NCBI GenBank assembly: GCA_963842335.1 | Contig: CAWJGF010000015.1 | Coordinates: 1-64,000 of the forward strand | DNA: 64,000 nucleotides | Origin: PALSA-600 sp963842335 | GTDB lineage: Bacteria; Actinomycetota; Thermoleophilia; Gaiellales; Gaiellaceae | Reading direction: 5' to 3' | In this document: positions 8,699 to 17,726 of the stretch, one piece after another | Position numbering within the stretch: the first letter of the stretch is position 1 | Layout of the letters: every line of letters starts with the position of its first letter | Program-made: the position numbers and the translations under genes | Notes under the pieces: model-generated | What the model was told of the DNA's origin: nothing | Database searches by the model: none | Seen by the model: the letters and a program-made list of their open reading frames with translations, nothing else

Positions 8699-10236
8699 TC
8701 GAGCTCTCCAATCTCCGCCTCGACGGCGGCCAGCAGCGTTCCGTCGCGCACGGAGTCGGCGACGGCTTCGATGTCAGAACTCAAGGGGCGATCGTCCCGC
8801 AGACGCGCCGACAGCGTGCGCACGTGCGCGTGCACCGCCCGAGTGCCGAGCCCCGGCTCGAGCGGCGCGAGGAACTCGACCGCCTGCGCACCCGCGAGCA
8901 ATTCAATCGCGAGCGCCCGCTCGGAGTTGGCGACAACCTGCCACGCCTTCAGGCCCGAGGCGTTGCCCATCGACACGTGATCCTCCTGGCCGGCGCTCGT
9001 CGGAATCGAGTCGACCGAGGCCGGGTGGCAGAGCGACTTGTTCTCAGACACGAGAGCTGCCGAGACGTACTGCGGGATCATGAAACCCGAGTTGAGCCCC
9101 CCGTCGGTCGTCAGGAACGCGGGGAGCCCGTCGCTCAAATTCGGGTTGACGAGGCGCTCGAGCCGTCGCTCCGAGATGCTCGCGAGCTCCGAGGCCGCCA
9201 TCGCGAGGGCGTCGAGCGCGAAGGCGAGCGGCTGACCGTGGAAGTTGCCGGCCGACACGAGCATCTCCTCCTCGACGAGCACGAGGGGGTTGTCGGTCGC
9301 GGCGTTCAGCTCGACCGTGACGGTGTACTCGACGTAGTCGAGGAGGTCGCGGGATGCCCCGTGCACCTGCGGCGCGCAGCGCAGGGAGTAGGCGTCCTGC
9401 ACCTTGTCGCACCAGCGATGCGACTCGATGATCGCCGACTCCGCGAGCAGCCGCATGACATTCCTCGCCGACGCACCCTGGCCGCGCAGCGGCCGCAGGG
9501 CATGCACCTGCGGGATGAACGAGTTGCGGGATCCCTGCAGCGCCTCGAGCGATAGCGCGCAAGCGCAGTCGGCGACGCGCGCGAGCCGGCGGGCACGCAC
9601 GAGCTCGAGAGTCGCCTGCGCAGCCATGAACTGCGTCCCGTTGATCAACGAGAGGCCCTCCTTCGCAAGGAGCCGCACAGGCTCGAGGCCGACGCGCGCG
9701 AGTGCAGCCGCGCCGTCGAGCAACTCGCCGTCGACCCACGCATGTCCCTCGCCGACAAGCGGCAGCGCGAGGTGCGCGAGCGGCGCGAGGTCGCCGGAAG
9801 CACCGACTGACCCTCGAGCCGGCACGAGCGGCAGGACACCGCGATTCAGGCACTCCAGCAGCAGCTCGACCGTTTCGACCCGCGCTCCTGAGTTGCCCTT
9901 TGCGAGTGCGTTCGCGCGCAGGAGCATCGCCGCGCGCACGACGGAATCCGGATACGGCTCCCCCACACCGCAGGCGTGCGACCGGAGCAGCCGCAGTTGC
10001 AGCTCCTCCGTCAACTCTTCGGGGATCTGCTTCGAGACGAAGCGCCCGAAGCCGGTATTCACGCCGTAGGTGTGCTCGTCCGCGCCGTGCGCCGCACGCT
10101 CCACGACCTGACGAGCTGCTCGCATGTTGGTGCGTGCGTCTTCCGACAGCATTGCGGCAGGCCGGCGCTCGACGGCGACCGCCCAGACGTCCTCGAGTGA
10201 GAGATCGTCGCCCGTCAGCGCGCCTGTCGCTGTCAC
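8695..10236 (-). CDS. hutH: Histidine ammonia-lyase
   Basis: 513 residues from a GTG at 10236; typical HutH is about 510. It removes ammonia from L-histidine to give urocanate. The electrophilic MIO cofactor forms from Ala146-Ser147-Gly148 in GSVGASGDLAPL; other family marks are YGVNTGFG, SLINGTQFM, SAGNFHGQPLAF and SAGQEDHVSMG. The frame is open further upstream, but a TACACT -10 box lies 6 nt before this GTG, with no ribosome binding site, which supports a leaderless start here. It is the first gene of the operon hutH, membrane protein, hutU, hutI, basic membrane protein. Confidence 0.96.
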   Translation of the reverse strand: MTATGALTGDDLSLEDVWAVAVERRPAAMLSEDARTNMRAARQVVERAAHGADEHTYGVNTGFGRFVSKQIPEELTEELQLRLLRSHACGVGEPYPDSVVRAAMLLRANALAKGNSGARVETVELLLECLNRGVLPLVPARGSVGASGDLAPLAHLALPLVGEGHAWVDGELLDGAAALARVGLEPVRLLAKEGLSLINGTQFMAAQATLELVRARRLARVADCACALSLEALQGSRNSFIPQVHALRPLRGQGASARNVMRLLAESAIIESHRWCDKVQDAYSLRCAPQVHGASRDLLDYVEYTVTVELNAATDNPLVLVEEEMLVSAGNFHGQPLAFALDALAMAASELASISERRLERLVNPNLSDGLPAFLTTDGGLNSGFMIPQYVSAALVSENKSLCHPASVDSIPTSAGQEDHVSMGNASGLKAWQVVANSERALAIELLAGAQAVEFLAPLEPGLGTRAVHAHVRTLSARLRDDRPLSSDIEAVADSVRDGTLLAAVEAEIGELE

Positions 10237-10242
10237 AGCGCG

Positions 10243-10248
10243 AGTGTA
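10243..10248 (-). promoter_or_regulatory. hutH: -10 box of hutH (leaderless)
   Basis: TACACT on the minus strand, 6 nt before the hutH GTG. That spacing puts the transcription start at or beside the start codon. No -35 element is clear. Confidence 0.5.
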
Positions 10249-10283
10249 GAGGCAGCAGTCGGCAGACTCGGCCTGGAGTCTTG

Positions 10284-11543
10284 ATGTCAGATCCCGTCCT
10301 CGACATCCCGCGCGAGCTCGAGTCGCCGGCGACCCAGCCCCCCGCGCCGGCGCTGCGCCTTCTTCGCCGCCCTGACTTTCGCCGGCTGTACCTCGCCGTG
10401 GTTGCGAGCGAGCTCGGCGACTCGCTGCACTACATCGCGCTGATGTGGTTCGCATTCGACGCGGGTGGTCCGCTCGGCGTCGTCGCGGTCCGGCTCGCCG
10501 ACAGCATCCCCGCCATCGTCTTTGGCCTCCACGGTGGCGTGGCAGCGGATCGCTGGAGCCGAAAGCGGTTGATGGTCGGCTCGGATCTCGTACGAGGGAT
10601 CGTCCTCGTTCCGGTGGCCGCCGCTGGGCTCGCCGGATCGCTGCCGCTCTGGGGGCTCGTCGTCGCGGCGTTCATCCTGGAGGCGGGAACGAGCTACTTC
10701 GCACCGGCCTACGGCGCGACGGTGCCGGCGCTCGTCGACCGGGCGAACGTGCAGCAGGCGAACGCGCTCGTGCAGGCGACGGCGCAGACGCTGTCGATCG
10801 GCGGCTGGGCCGTGGCGGCAGCCCTGCTCACGTTCATGCCGATCAGCATCTTCTTCGCGTTCAACGCTGCCTCGTTCTTCGTGTCCGCCGCGCTGATCGC
10901 CCGCATTCGCCACGCGGGAGAGCACGACCCGCATGCGCCGCGCCCCACGATCCGGGCGGGCCTGGCCGCCCTGCGGCCGTTCCCCGTTCTGGCCGCCTCG
11001 GTGGTCGCGCTCGGCGTGGCGGTGACGATCACGGCCGGTACGTGGATCGGGGGCATTCCGACGCTCGTGCGTGACGGCCTCCACCACGGCGCCGGCGGCT
11101 TCGCGATCGTGATGACGGGATATGCCGCCGGATCGATCGCGAGCGGGGCCGTGCTGGCCCGAGTCGAGATCCGACGCAAGGCGCGCGCGAGCCTGCTCGT
11201 CTGGTCGCTGTACCTACCGGGCTACGCGCTCGTGGCGCTCGCGCACTCCCTGCCGGTCGCGGTCGCCGGCGCATTCTTCGCCGCGCTTGGCCAGAGCTCC
11301 GCCGTCGTGCTCATCAATTCGGCCGCGCAGGAGGACGTTCCCGACTCGGTGCTCGGGCGCGTGCTCGGGGTGATCTCGCTGACCCACCGGGGCGCCCACG
11401 CGACCGGGATCCTGCTGATCTCGCCCCTCTTCGCGTTCGTCGGAGCGCGCATCGTCTTCGGCGCCTCGGCAATCGCGGTGCCGCTCGTCGGTCTCGTCGC
11501 GCTCGGCGGGGCGGCTCTCGCTACGCGCCGTCGAGGAGCCTGA
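10284..11543 (+). CDS. MFS transporter (EntS/MFS_3-like exporter family)
   Basis: 419 residues with about 12 membrane segments. The start ATG has GGAG 6 nt upstream. LHGGVAADRWSRKRLM after the second helix is the MFS loop motif (G-x3-D-R-x-x-R/K). Overall layout resembles drug or siderophore exporters of the EntS type rather than amino-acid importers. It is divergent from hutH (47 bp between starts) and its last 23 bp overlap tail-to-tail with ftcD, so it interrupts the histidine genes on the opposite strand. The substrate is unknown; a role in histidine or urocanate traffic is possible only by position. Confidence 0.88.
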   Translation: MSDPVLDIPRELESPATQPPAPALRLLRRPDFRRLYLAVVASELGDSLHYIALMWFAFDAGGPLGVVAVRLADSIPAIVFGLHGGVAADRWSRKRLMVGSDLVRGIVLVPVAAAGLAGSLPLWGLVVAAFILEAGTSYFAPAYGATVPALVDRANVQQANALVQATAQTLSIGGWAVAAALLTFMPISIFFAFNAASFFVSAALIARIRHAGEHDPHAPRPTIRAGLAALRPFPVLAASVVALGVAVTITAGTWIGGIPTLVRDGLHHGAGGFAIVMTGYAAGSIASGAVLARVEIRRKARASLLVWSLYLPGYALVALAHSLPVAVAGAFFAALGQSSAVVLINSAAQEDVPDSVLGRVLGVISLTHRGAHATGILLISPLFAFVGARIVFGASAIAVPLVGLVALGGAALATRRRGA

Positions 11544-12402
11544 GCTCCAGCACCCGCGACGCGTCGAAACCGTCGATCCGCAGCACCTTGCCTGCGGCGG
11601 CGGCCGCCGCCCCGGCAGGCATCAGCCCGACGAGCTCGGCGCCGAGCACCTCCGCCCCCCGGGCGGCTGCTTCCAACTCGATGCGCCCGACGATCTCGTG
11701 GAGCGCGGCTGCTTCCCAGTCCTCGACGTTCATCGACACCTGAACCGCGCCCGCACGGGGAAGCTCGAGCCCCAGAGCGCGCACTCCGGGATAGCCGCCG
11801 CCGCGCTCACGAACCAGCGCGGCGATCTCCTTCGCAACCCCGAGCGTCCCCTGAAGATTGACGTTGAAGGCGATCAAGGGACGCCGCGCTCCGAGGATCA
11901 CGCCACCCGCGGTCGGATGCAGGTCGGACGGGCCGAAGGTCGGCTCGAGCTCACCGGCATCGAGGCGAGCCTGAAGGCCGGCGGTGCCGCCGCGCCGATA
12001 GAACGCCGGTCCGCGTTCCGGCGGCGCATACACGAAGACCGGCAGCGCGAGCTCGGCCGCGATGCGCGAGCCGATGGCGGCCGCCGCAGCCGCCGCCCGT
12101 GGCATGTCTTCCGGCACGATCGGGATGAGCGGCACGACATCGGCCGCGCCCACCCGGGGGTGGGCTCCGTCGTGGGCACCCAGGTCGATCCGCTCGACCG
12201 CGATCCTGATGCCCGCAAGCAGCGCCTCTGCGAGCTCGGACTCCGACCCGACGAGCGTGAACACCGATCGGTTGTGGTCGGCGTCAGCGTGGACATCGAG
12301 CAGCCGCGCGTGCGCAGCGAGGGCATCCCCGATCGCGTCCACGACCGCCCGGTCGCGACCCTCGCTGAAGTTCGGCACGGACTCGAGTGGCAGCACGGCC
12401 AT
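11521..12402 (-). CDS. ftcD: Glutamate formimidoyltransferase
   Basis: 293 residues from ATG at 12402, the length of stand-alone bacterial formiminotransferases. It moves the formimino group from N-formimidoyl-glutamate to tetrahydrofolate and releases glutamate, completing histidine degradation. Family stretches are ESVPNFSEGRD at the N-terminus, DADHNRSVFT, GAHPRVGAADVVPLIP and IAFNVNLQGT. The cyclodeaminase that would act on the product is not fused to it but is encoded at 38970-39494. The frame runs on upstream, but homology starts at this ATG. Confidence 0.95.
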   Translation of the reverse strand: MAVLPLESVPNFSEGRDRAVVDAIGDALAAHARLLDVHADADHNRSVFTLVGSESELAEALLAGIRIAVERIDLGAHDGAHPRVGAADVVPLIPIVPEDMPRAAAAAAAIGSRIAAELALPVFVYAPPERGPAFYRRGGTAGLQARLDAGELEPTFGPSDLHPTAGGVILGARRPLIAFNVNLQGTLGVAKEIAALVRERGGGYPGVRALGLELPRAGAVQVSMNVEDWEAAALHEIVGRIELEAAARGAEVLGAELVGLMPAGAAAAAAGKVLRIDGFDASRVLELRLLDGA

Positions 12403-12408
12403 TACTCT
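12403..12408 (+). promoter_or_regulatory. -10 box of the methyltransferase gene (leaderless)
   Basis: TACTCT, 9 nt before the ATG at 12418, inside the 15-bp gap between divergent starts. There is no room for a ribosome binding site, so the mRNA is probably leaderless. Confidence 0.45.
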
Positions 12409-12417
12409 AGGGCTGGC

Positions 12418-13011
12418 ATGGACGAGTACTACGACAACCGGGCGCCCGAGTACGACGACTGGTATCTCGGGCGGGGGCGCTTCGCGGAGCGGGATCGCCC
12501 AGGCTGGGAAGCCGAGCTCGCGCAGGTTGCGGAGACGATCGAGGCGCTGCCGCCGGGGCGAACGCTCGATGTCGCCTGCGGCACCGGCTTCCTCACGCAA
12601 CACCTTCGCGGCGTCGTCGTCGGGCTCGATCAGAGCCCGCGAATGCTCGCCGAGGCAAGGCGTCAGGCGCCGCTTGCGACCTTCACGCAGGGCGACGGCC
12701 TAGCACTCCCGTTCCCGAACGAGAGCTTCACTCGTGTCTTCACGGGTCACTTCTACGGGCACCTGCGCGAGACCGAGCGTGAACGGTTTCTCGACGAGGC
12801 GCGACGTGTTGCGCAGGAGCTCGTGATCGTCGATTCCTCACGCGCGTCGAGCGCCGTCGACGACGACGTTCAGGAACGAGTTCTGAACGACGGAACGCAG
12901 TGGGAGGTCTACAAGCGCTGGTTCACGGGCAGCGGGCTCGCGACCGAGCTCGGTGGCGGCGACGTGCTGCACGACGGCCAGTGGTTCGTCGCTGTCCGCG
13001 TACTGCTTTGA
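12418..13011 (+). CDS. Class I SAM-dependent methyltransferase
   Basis: 197 residues. The SAM-binding glycine loop is LDVACGTGFLT (about residues 57-67), followed by the acidic VVGLDQSPRML and the motif around GDGLALPFPNESFTRVF, typical of UbiE/Methyltransf_11 proteins acting on small molecules. The start is divergent from ftcD with 15 bp between them. The stop overlaps the TTG start of the following glycosylase (TTGA), so the two are co-translated. The substrate is unknown. Confidence 0.88.
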   Translation: MDEYYDNRAPEYDDWYLGRGRFAERDRPGWEAELAQVAETIEALPPGRTLDVACGTGFLTQHLRGVVVGLDQSPRMLAEARRQAPLATFTQGDGLALPFPNESFTRVFTGHFYGHLRETERERFLDEARRVAQELVIVDSSRASSAVDDDVQERVLNDGTQWEVYKRWFTGSGLATELGGGDVLHDGQWFVAVRVLL

Positions 13012-13622
13012 CGGAGCGAGGGAAGAACTATCGCTCGCTCGCATCCCTGAAGCGCGACCAGCGGCTCTGCCGCGCCTGCGTGGAAGCCGGCTACCCCCTC
13101 GAATCGTGGCCGGTAACGGCACCCGGCGAGGGCCAGCCGGCCTATCTCTTCGGCCAGGCTCCCGGCATCGTCGAGGGCCAGGAGCGGCTGCCCTGGCGGG
13201 GCCGCGCGGGCCGAACGCTGCGCAGGTGGCTCGGGATGGACGAGGACGAGTTCTACGCGACGTTCTACTGCGCTTCTGTGACGCGGTGCGATCCGGGCCG
13301 CGCTGCCTCGGGTCGGGGCGACCGCACGCCCACCTCGACCGAGCAGCGCCTCTGCGACGTTTGGCGTGAGCGAGAGCTCAGGCTGCTGCGGCCCCGGCTG
13401 ATCGTCACCGTGGGCGGCCTCGCGGCACGCAGGCTGCTCGGCACGAGCAGCATGGGCGAAGCGGTCGGACGGCGGTACGAGCTGGGCGATGAACGGGGTG
13501 GTGCAGTGGTGATTCCCCTGCCGCATCCTTCGGGCGCGAGCAGTTGGCTGAACGTGCCCGAGAACCGCGTGCGCGTCGCAGGCGCGGTCGATGTCATCCA
13601 CTCGGAGCTCGCCAGGCTGTGA
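13008..13622 (+). CDS. Uracil-DNA glycosylase superfamily protein, probably iron-sulfur type
   Basis: 204 residues from TTG at 13008. UDGs remove uracil from DNA to start base-excision repair. The family-4-like motif appears as GQAPG (49-53, usually GEAPG) and the C-terminal active-site motif as PHPSGASSW. Four Cys, two near the N-terminus (Cys21, Cys24) and two near the middle (TRC and RLC), match the spacing class of UDGs that carry a 4Fe-4S cluster. The Gln at position 50 replaces the Glu common in family 4, so activity or specificity may differ. It overlaps the methyltransferase stop. Confidence 0.85.
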   Translation: MTERGKNYRSLASLKRDQRLCRACVEAGYPLESWPVTAPGEGQPAYLFGQAPGIVEGQERLPWRGRAGRTLRRWLGMDEDEFYATFYCASVTRCDPGRAASGRGDRTPTSTEQRLCDVWRERELRLLRPRLIVTVGGLAARRLLGTSSMGEAVGRRYELGDERGGAVVIPLPHPSGASSWLNVPENRVRVAGAVDVIHSELARL

Positions 13623-13673
13623 CAAGCGCGGGCTCGCTCGCTGCGACGAGCCTTCGGTCCGTGAGCCCACGGC

Positions 13674-13679
13674 TACCCT
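13674..13679 (+). promoter_or_regulatory. -10 box of the ABC exporter operon (leaderless)
   Basis: TACCCT, 7 nt before the GTG at 13687. It supports that start over an in-frame upstream start inside the glycosylase gene. Confidence 0.45.
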
Positions 13680-13686
13680 GAAGTAC

Positions 13687-15459
13687 GTGCCTACGCAGCC
13701 ACCAGCGCCTCGGAATCGCGCGACATTCCTGCGTCTGGTCGGCTTCCTTCGGCCGTACAAGCTGTCGATGATCATTTCGATCATCCTCGCGATCGGCTCG
13801 CAAGCGGCCGCGCTCGGCGCAATCCTCCTGACCCGCAGCGTCGTGAATGCGCTTCATCACGACCAGCTGAACCGCCTGCCGCTGTTCGTCGGGCTCGTGC
13901 TCGCACTTGGACTGGCGCGCGCGTTGATGATGAGCGGGCGGCGGCTGATCGCCGGCAAGCAGGCCCTCTACGTCGAGATGGACATGCGCACGTCGATCTA
14001 CGCCAAGCTCGTGCGGCTCTCGTTCGGGTTCTACGACCGCCACCAGACCGGTCAGCTGATGAGCCGCGCGACCGTCGACCTGCAGGGTGTCCGCTTCTTC
14101 CTCGGCTACGGCCTCATCTTCTTCTTCCAGCACCTGTTCACGATCCTCGGCGTCGGGATCGTCGTGTTCCTGATCTCCTGGAAGCTCGCCCTGATCACGA
14201 TTGCGATCGCGCCGGTACTGGTCGTTGTCGCCTATCGCTACAGCCACGTGTCGCATCCGCTTCTCCGCGACGTGCAGCAGAAGATGGCGGACGTCGCAAC
14301 GGTCGCCGAGGAGAACATCGTCGGCGTGCACGTCGTAAAAGCGTTCGCACAGGAGGCGGCCGAGCAGGCGAAGTTCAATCACAGCTCGGAGGAGGTCTTC
14401 GAGCTGAGCGTCAAGGCCAACCGCCAGCGAGCCTTCTACATCCCGATCCTCAGCTTCTTGCCATTGCTCCCACAGGCGGCGATCCTGCTCGTCGGCGGGC
14501 GGATGGTCGCGGACGGCTCACTCTCGCTCGGCGACTTCGTCGTCTTCAACCTCTTCCTCGCGCTGCTTGTCGTGCCCCTGCGCCAGCTCGGCATGTGGAT
14601 CGGGCAGGCGCAGCGCGCGACCGCTTCCGGGGAGCGAATCTTTCAGGTGATCGACGAGCCGGAGGACATCCGCGACGGTCCTGACGCGCGCGACCTACCG
14701 GACGGCCCGGGGCTCGTGGCGTTCGAAGGCGTGACGTTCGGTTACGACGCCGAGCGGCCCGTTCTGGACGACATCGACCTCGAGCTCAACGCCGGGCGAG
14801 TCGTCGCATTGATCGGTCACACCGGCTCGGGCAAGACAACCCTCGCCTCACTCGTCCCCCGCTTCTACGACGTGCAGGCCGGCCGCGTCTGCATCGACGG
14901 CAACGACGTCCGCGAGCTGTCGCTGACCTCGCTGCGGCGCGAGATCGGCGTGATCGCGCAGGATCCGTTCCTCTTCTCCGCCACCGTGCGCGAGAACATC
15001 GCCTTCGGCCGGCCGGGGGCCTCGGCCGAGGACGTCGAGCGGGCGGCCCGGCTCGCCCAGGCCCACGAGTTCATCGAGGACCTGCCGGAGGGGTACGACA
15101 CCGTGATCGGCGAGCGCGGCATCACGCTGTCGGGCGGACAGCGGCAACGCGTCGCGATCGCACGCGCGCTGGTGCTCGATCCACGCGTGCTGATCCTCGA
15201 CGACGCCACCGCGGCGGTGGACGCGACGACCGAGGCGAAGATCCGCGACGGCCTGCGCGAGGCGATGCGCGGTCGCACCACGATCATCATTGCCCACCGG
15301 CTTTCGACGATAGCGCTGGCCGACGAGATCGTGGTGCTCGACGCCGGACGGATCGCAGCCCGGGGCACGCACGACAACCTCGTCGCGGCAAACGACGTGT
15401 ACCGCGAGATCTACGACCACGGGCTGCTGGAACGCGTCTTCACGGAAGAGGTCGCCTGA
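13687..15459 (+). CDS. ABC exporter half-transporter with degenerate Walker B
   Basis: 590 residues: six membrane helices (about 25-310) fused to a nucleotide-binding domain. Walker A is GHTGSGKTT (from residue 377), signature LSGGQ (481-485), Walker B LILDDATAAVD with Asp506 where the catalytic Glu normally sits. In characterised heterodimeric exporters such as TM287/288 the half with Asp at this point forms the non-hydrolysing site. Its stop overlaps the start of the second half-transporter (TGATG), so the pair is made together. Exported substrate is unknown; the family covers lipids, drugs and peptides. Confidence 0.92.
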   Translation: MPTQPPAPRNRATFLRLVGFLRPYKLSMIISIILAIGSQAAALGAILLTRSVVNALHHDQLNRLPLFVGLVLALGLARALMMSGRRLIAGKQALYVEMDMRTSIYAKLVRLSFGFYDRHQTGQLMSRATVDLQGVRFFLGYGLIFFFQHLFTILGVGIVVFLISWKLALITIAIAPVLVVVAYRYSHVSHPLLRDVQQKMADVATVAEENIVGVHVVKAFAQEAAEQAKFNHSSEEVFELSVKANRQRAFYIPILSFLPLLPQAAILLVGGRMVADGSLSLGDFVVFNLFLALLVVPLRQLGMWIGQAQRATASGERIFQVIDEPEDIRDGPDARDLPDGPGLVAFEGVTFGYDAERPVLDDIDLELNAGRVVALIGHTGSGKTTLASLVPRFYDVQAGRVCIDGNDVRELSLTSLRREIGVIAQDPFLFSATVRENIAFGRPGASAEDVERAARLAQAHEFIEDLPEGYDTVIGERGITLSGGQRQRVAIARALVLDPRVLILDDATAAVDATTEAKIRDGLREAMRGRTTIIIAHRLSTIALADEIVVLDAGRIAARGTHDNLVAANDVYREIYDHGLLERVFTEEVA

Positions 15460-17261
15460 TGCGTGTCCATCAACCCGGCGGGCATTTGATGCGAGGGGGA
15501 CGTCCGCAGGTCGAGGACTGGTCGTGGGCGCAGACGAGACGACGGCTGACCGCGCTCTACCACCTCGCGCGGCCGTACAAGTTGCGGACGGCGCTCGCGA
15601 TCGTCTCACTGCTTGCAGCGACCGCGGTCTCGCTCATCCCGCCGTTGATCATCGGGGCCACCGTCAACGAGGTGAAGAAAGGAAACACGTCGAACCTCGT
15701 CTGGCTCGTGCTCGCGTTCGTAGCTGTCGGTGTGCTCGGCATCCTCACTACGTACGCGCAGACCTATTTCACCGGCTGGACGGGAGAGAGGATGCTCGCG
15801 GATCTGCGCGACAAGATCTTCCGTCATCTGCAGCGGCTCTCTCTTGGGTTCTACGAGCGCAACCGCGCAGGGGTGATCATCAGCCGTCTGACCAACGACG
15901 TCGAAGCGCTCGACCAGCTCGTGACCGACGGCGTCACCTCGCTCATCCAGAACACTCTGACGCTCGTCGGCACGGCCGTGATCCTCTTCTTCCTGGACTG
16001 GCGGCTCGCGCTGGCGACGCTCGCGGTGATGCCGGCGGTGGCATTCGCGACCGTCTGGTTCCGCAAGCGCTCCGGCCGCGCCTACCGCTCCGTTCGCGAG
16101 ACGCTCGGCGCCGTCACGGCAACGCTTGCGGAGGACATCGCCGGCATGCGGGTGCTTCAGTCGTTCACTCGCGAGCAGGCGGCGCGAGAGAACTTCCGTG
16201 AGGTGAGCGACGCCTATCGCGTCTCGAACATGGAGACGGTGCGGCTCAGCGGGCTCTACTTCCCGTTCGTCGACTTTCTGGCCTCGGCCGCGACGGCAGT
16301 CGTGCTCGGTTTCGGCGGCTATCTCGCCTATCACGGCGACGTCTCGATCGGGGTCGTGGTCGCGTTCCTCGGGTACCTCGCGAACTTCTTCGATCCGGTG
16401 CAGCAGCTTTCGCAGCTCTACAACACGTTCCTCTCGGCGGTTGCCGCACTCGACAAGATCACCGACCTGCTCGAGGAAGAGCCCGAGGTCGAGGACGCAA
16501 CGAAGGCGATCGCACTCGGCCGGATCACCGGCCGGGTCGGATTCGAGAACGTGCAGTTCTCGTACGGCCGTGGGCCTGAAGTCCTGCACGGGATCGACCT
16601 CGACGTGCCGGCGGGAACGACGGTCGCGCTCGTCGGCCACACGGGTGCGGGAAAATCGACGATTGCGAAGCTGCTCGCACGCTTCTACGACCCGACCGGT
16701 GGCCGGATCACCATCGACGGCAGCGATCTCCGGGGCGTCGCCCAGAGCTCGCTGCGCAGCCAACTCGGGATCGTCCCGCAAGAGGGCTTTCTCTTCGCGG
16801 GCACGGTGGCCGACAACATCGCGTTCGGCCGGCCGACGGCGACGCGTAGCGAGATCGTCGCCGCGGCGCAGGCCGTGGGGGCGGACGAGTTCGTCGCAGG
16901 GCTCGAGGACGGCTATGAGACGCAACTCGGTGAGCGTGGCTCTCGGCTCTCGCTCGGCCAGCGCCAGCTGATCGCGTTCGCGAGAGCACTCCTCGCGGAT
17001 CCGCGGATCCTGATCCTGGACGAGGCGACGAGCTCCGTCGACATCGGGACGGAGCGCAAGATCGAGCGGGCGCTGCGGCGCCTGCTGCACGGCCGCACAG
17101 CGTTCATCATCGCCCACCGCCTCTCGACGATTCGCGACGCGGACCTGATCGTCGTTCTCGAGCACGGGCAGGTCGTCGAGCAGGGATCGCACGACGAGCT
17201 GCTCGCTGCGCGAGGCCTCTACACCTCGCTCTATGGGGATTGGGTCGCCGACGTCGCGTAG
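15459..17261 (+). CDS. ABC exporter half-transporter with intact catalytic Glu
   Basis: 600 residues, six membrane helices then an ATPase domain. Walker A is GHTGAGKST (from residue 393), Walker B LILDEATSSVD with catalytic Glu522, but the signature reads LSLGQ (497-501) instead of LSGGQ. The altered signature here and altered Walker B in the partner would combine into a single degenerate ATP site in the heterodimer, leaving one working site. An internal Met about ten codons in (MRGGRPQ) is an alternative start. Confidence 0.92.
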   Translation: MRVHQPGGHLMRGGRPQVEDWSWAQTRRRLTALYHLARPYKLRTALAIVSLLAATAVSLIPPLIIGATVNEVKKGNTSNLVWLVLAFVAVGVLGILTTYAQTYFTGWTGERMLADLRDKIFRHLQRLSLGFYERNRAGVIISRLTNDVEALDQLVTDGVTSLIQNTLTLVGTAVILFFLDWRLALATLAVMPAVAFATVWFRKRSGRAYRSVRETLGAVTATLAEDIAGMRVLQSFTREQAARENFREVSDAYRVSNMETVRLSGLYFPFVDFLASAATAVVLGFGGYLAYHGDVSIGVVVAFLGYLANFFDPVQQLSQLYNTFLSAVAALDKITDLLEEEPEVEDATKAIALGRITGRVGFENVQFSYGRGPEVLHGIDLDVPAGTTVALVGHTGAGKSTIAKLLARFYDPTGGRITIDGSDLRGVAQSSLRSQLGIVPQEGFLFAGTVADNIAFGRPTATRSEIVAAAQAVGADEFVAGLEDGYETQLGERGSRLSLGQRQLIAFARALLADPRILILDEATSSVDIGTERKIERALRRLLHGRTAFIIAHRLSTIRDADLIVVLEHGQVVEQGSHDELLAARGLYTSLYGDWVADVA

Positions 17262-17281
17262 GGCTTAACGCGGCACCGGTG

Positions 17282-17701
17282 CTAACGCGGCACTGGAATC
17301 ACGACGGAGCCGGCCGCCTTGTCTTGCCAGGTCTGCTTCTCGGGATCCCAGAGCATCCAGAGATAGCCGAGCAAGAACACGAACGCGGAGATGATCGAGA
17401 CGACCCAGCGGATGAAGGCCCGCATGTAGCCGATCGAGCCCCCGCCCTGGAGATCGATGACGCGAATCGCGAGCGCCGCGTTACCGGGTGTCTGGCCGGT
17501 GGAACCGTGGAAGTACGTGAAGTACGCCAGGCTGATGAGTAGACCAATGCCGCCCCCGACCGAGCCGAGGAGCACTCGAAGGATCCCGGAGACGACCGCG
17601 AGAACGATGCCGTCGATGAACGCCGCTGCGAAGCGGCGCCAGAAGCCGGAGCGTTCCGAAGGAACGGCGCCGACGCTTGGGGTGTCGAACGTGGAGTCCA
17701 T
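17282..17701 (-). CDS. RDD family membrane protein
   Basis: 139 residues from ATG at 17701. The RDD pattern is visible: SGFWRRFAAAFIDGIVL near the N-terminus (Arg and Asp in the first helix), then GNAALAIRVID and three to four membrane segments in all. Function of RDD proteins is mostly unknown; some act in ion exchange. The start is leaderless-looking (TATGCT 6 nt upstream) and divergent from the HD gene. It converges with the ABC operon 20 bp away. Confidence 0.85.
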   Translation of the reverse strand: MDSTFDTPSVGAVPSERSGFWRRFAAAFIDGIVLAVVSGILRVLLGSVGGGIGLLISLAYFTYFHGSTGQTPGNAALAIRVIDLQGGGSIGYMRAFIRWVVSIISAFVFLLGYLWMLWDPEKQTWQDKAAGSVVIPVPR

Positions 17702-17707
17702 CGTCGC

Positions 17708-17717
17708 AGCATAAGCT
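17708..17717. promoter_or_regulatory. Overlapping divergent -10 boxes
   Basis: TATGCT on minus (17713-17708) is 6 nt from the RDD ATG and TAAGCT on plus (17712-17717) is 9 nt from the HD gene ATG. They share two bases, so the two promoters probably exclude each other. Confidence 0.5.
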
Positions 17718-17726
17718 TGGCTTCGG

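Noticed and set aside
10284..11543. Dedicated histidine importer of the hut cluster
   Set aside because: The sequence resembles exporter-type MFS_3 proteins; only its position suggests a hut link.
15606..17192. 528-codon frame antisense to the second ABC half-transporter
   Set aside because: The plus-strand ABC gene has every motif; the antisense frame is charged low-complexity sequence without homology signs.
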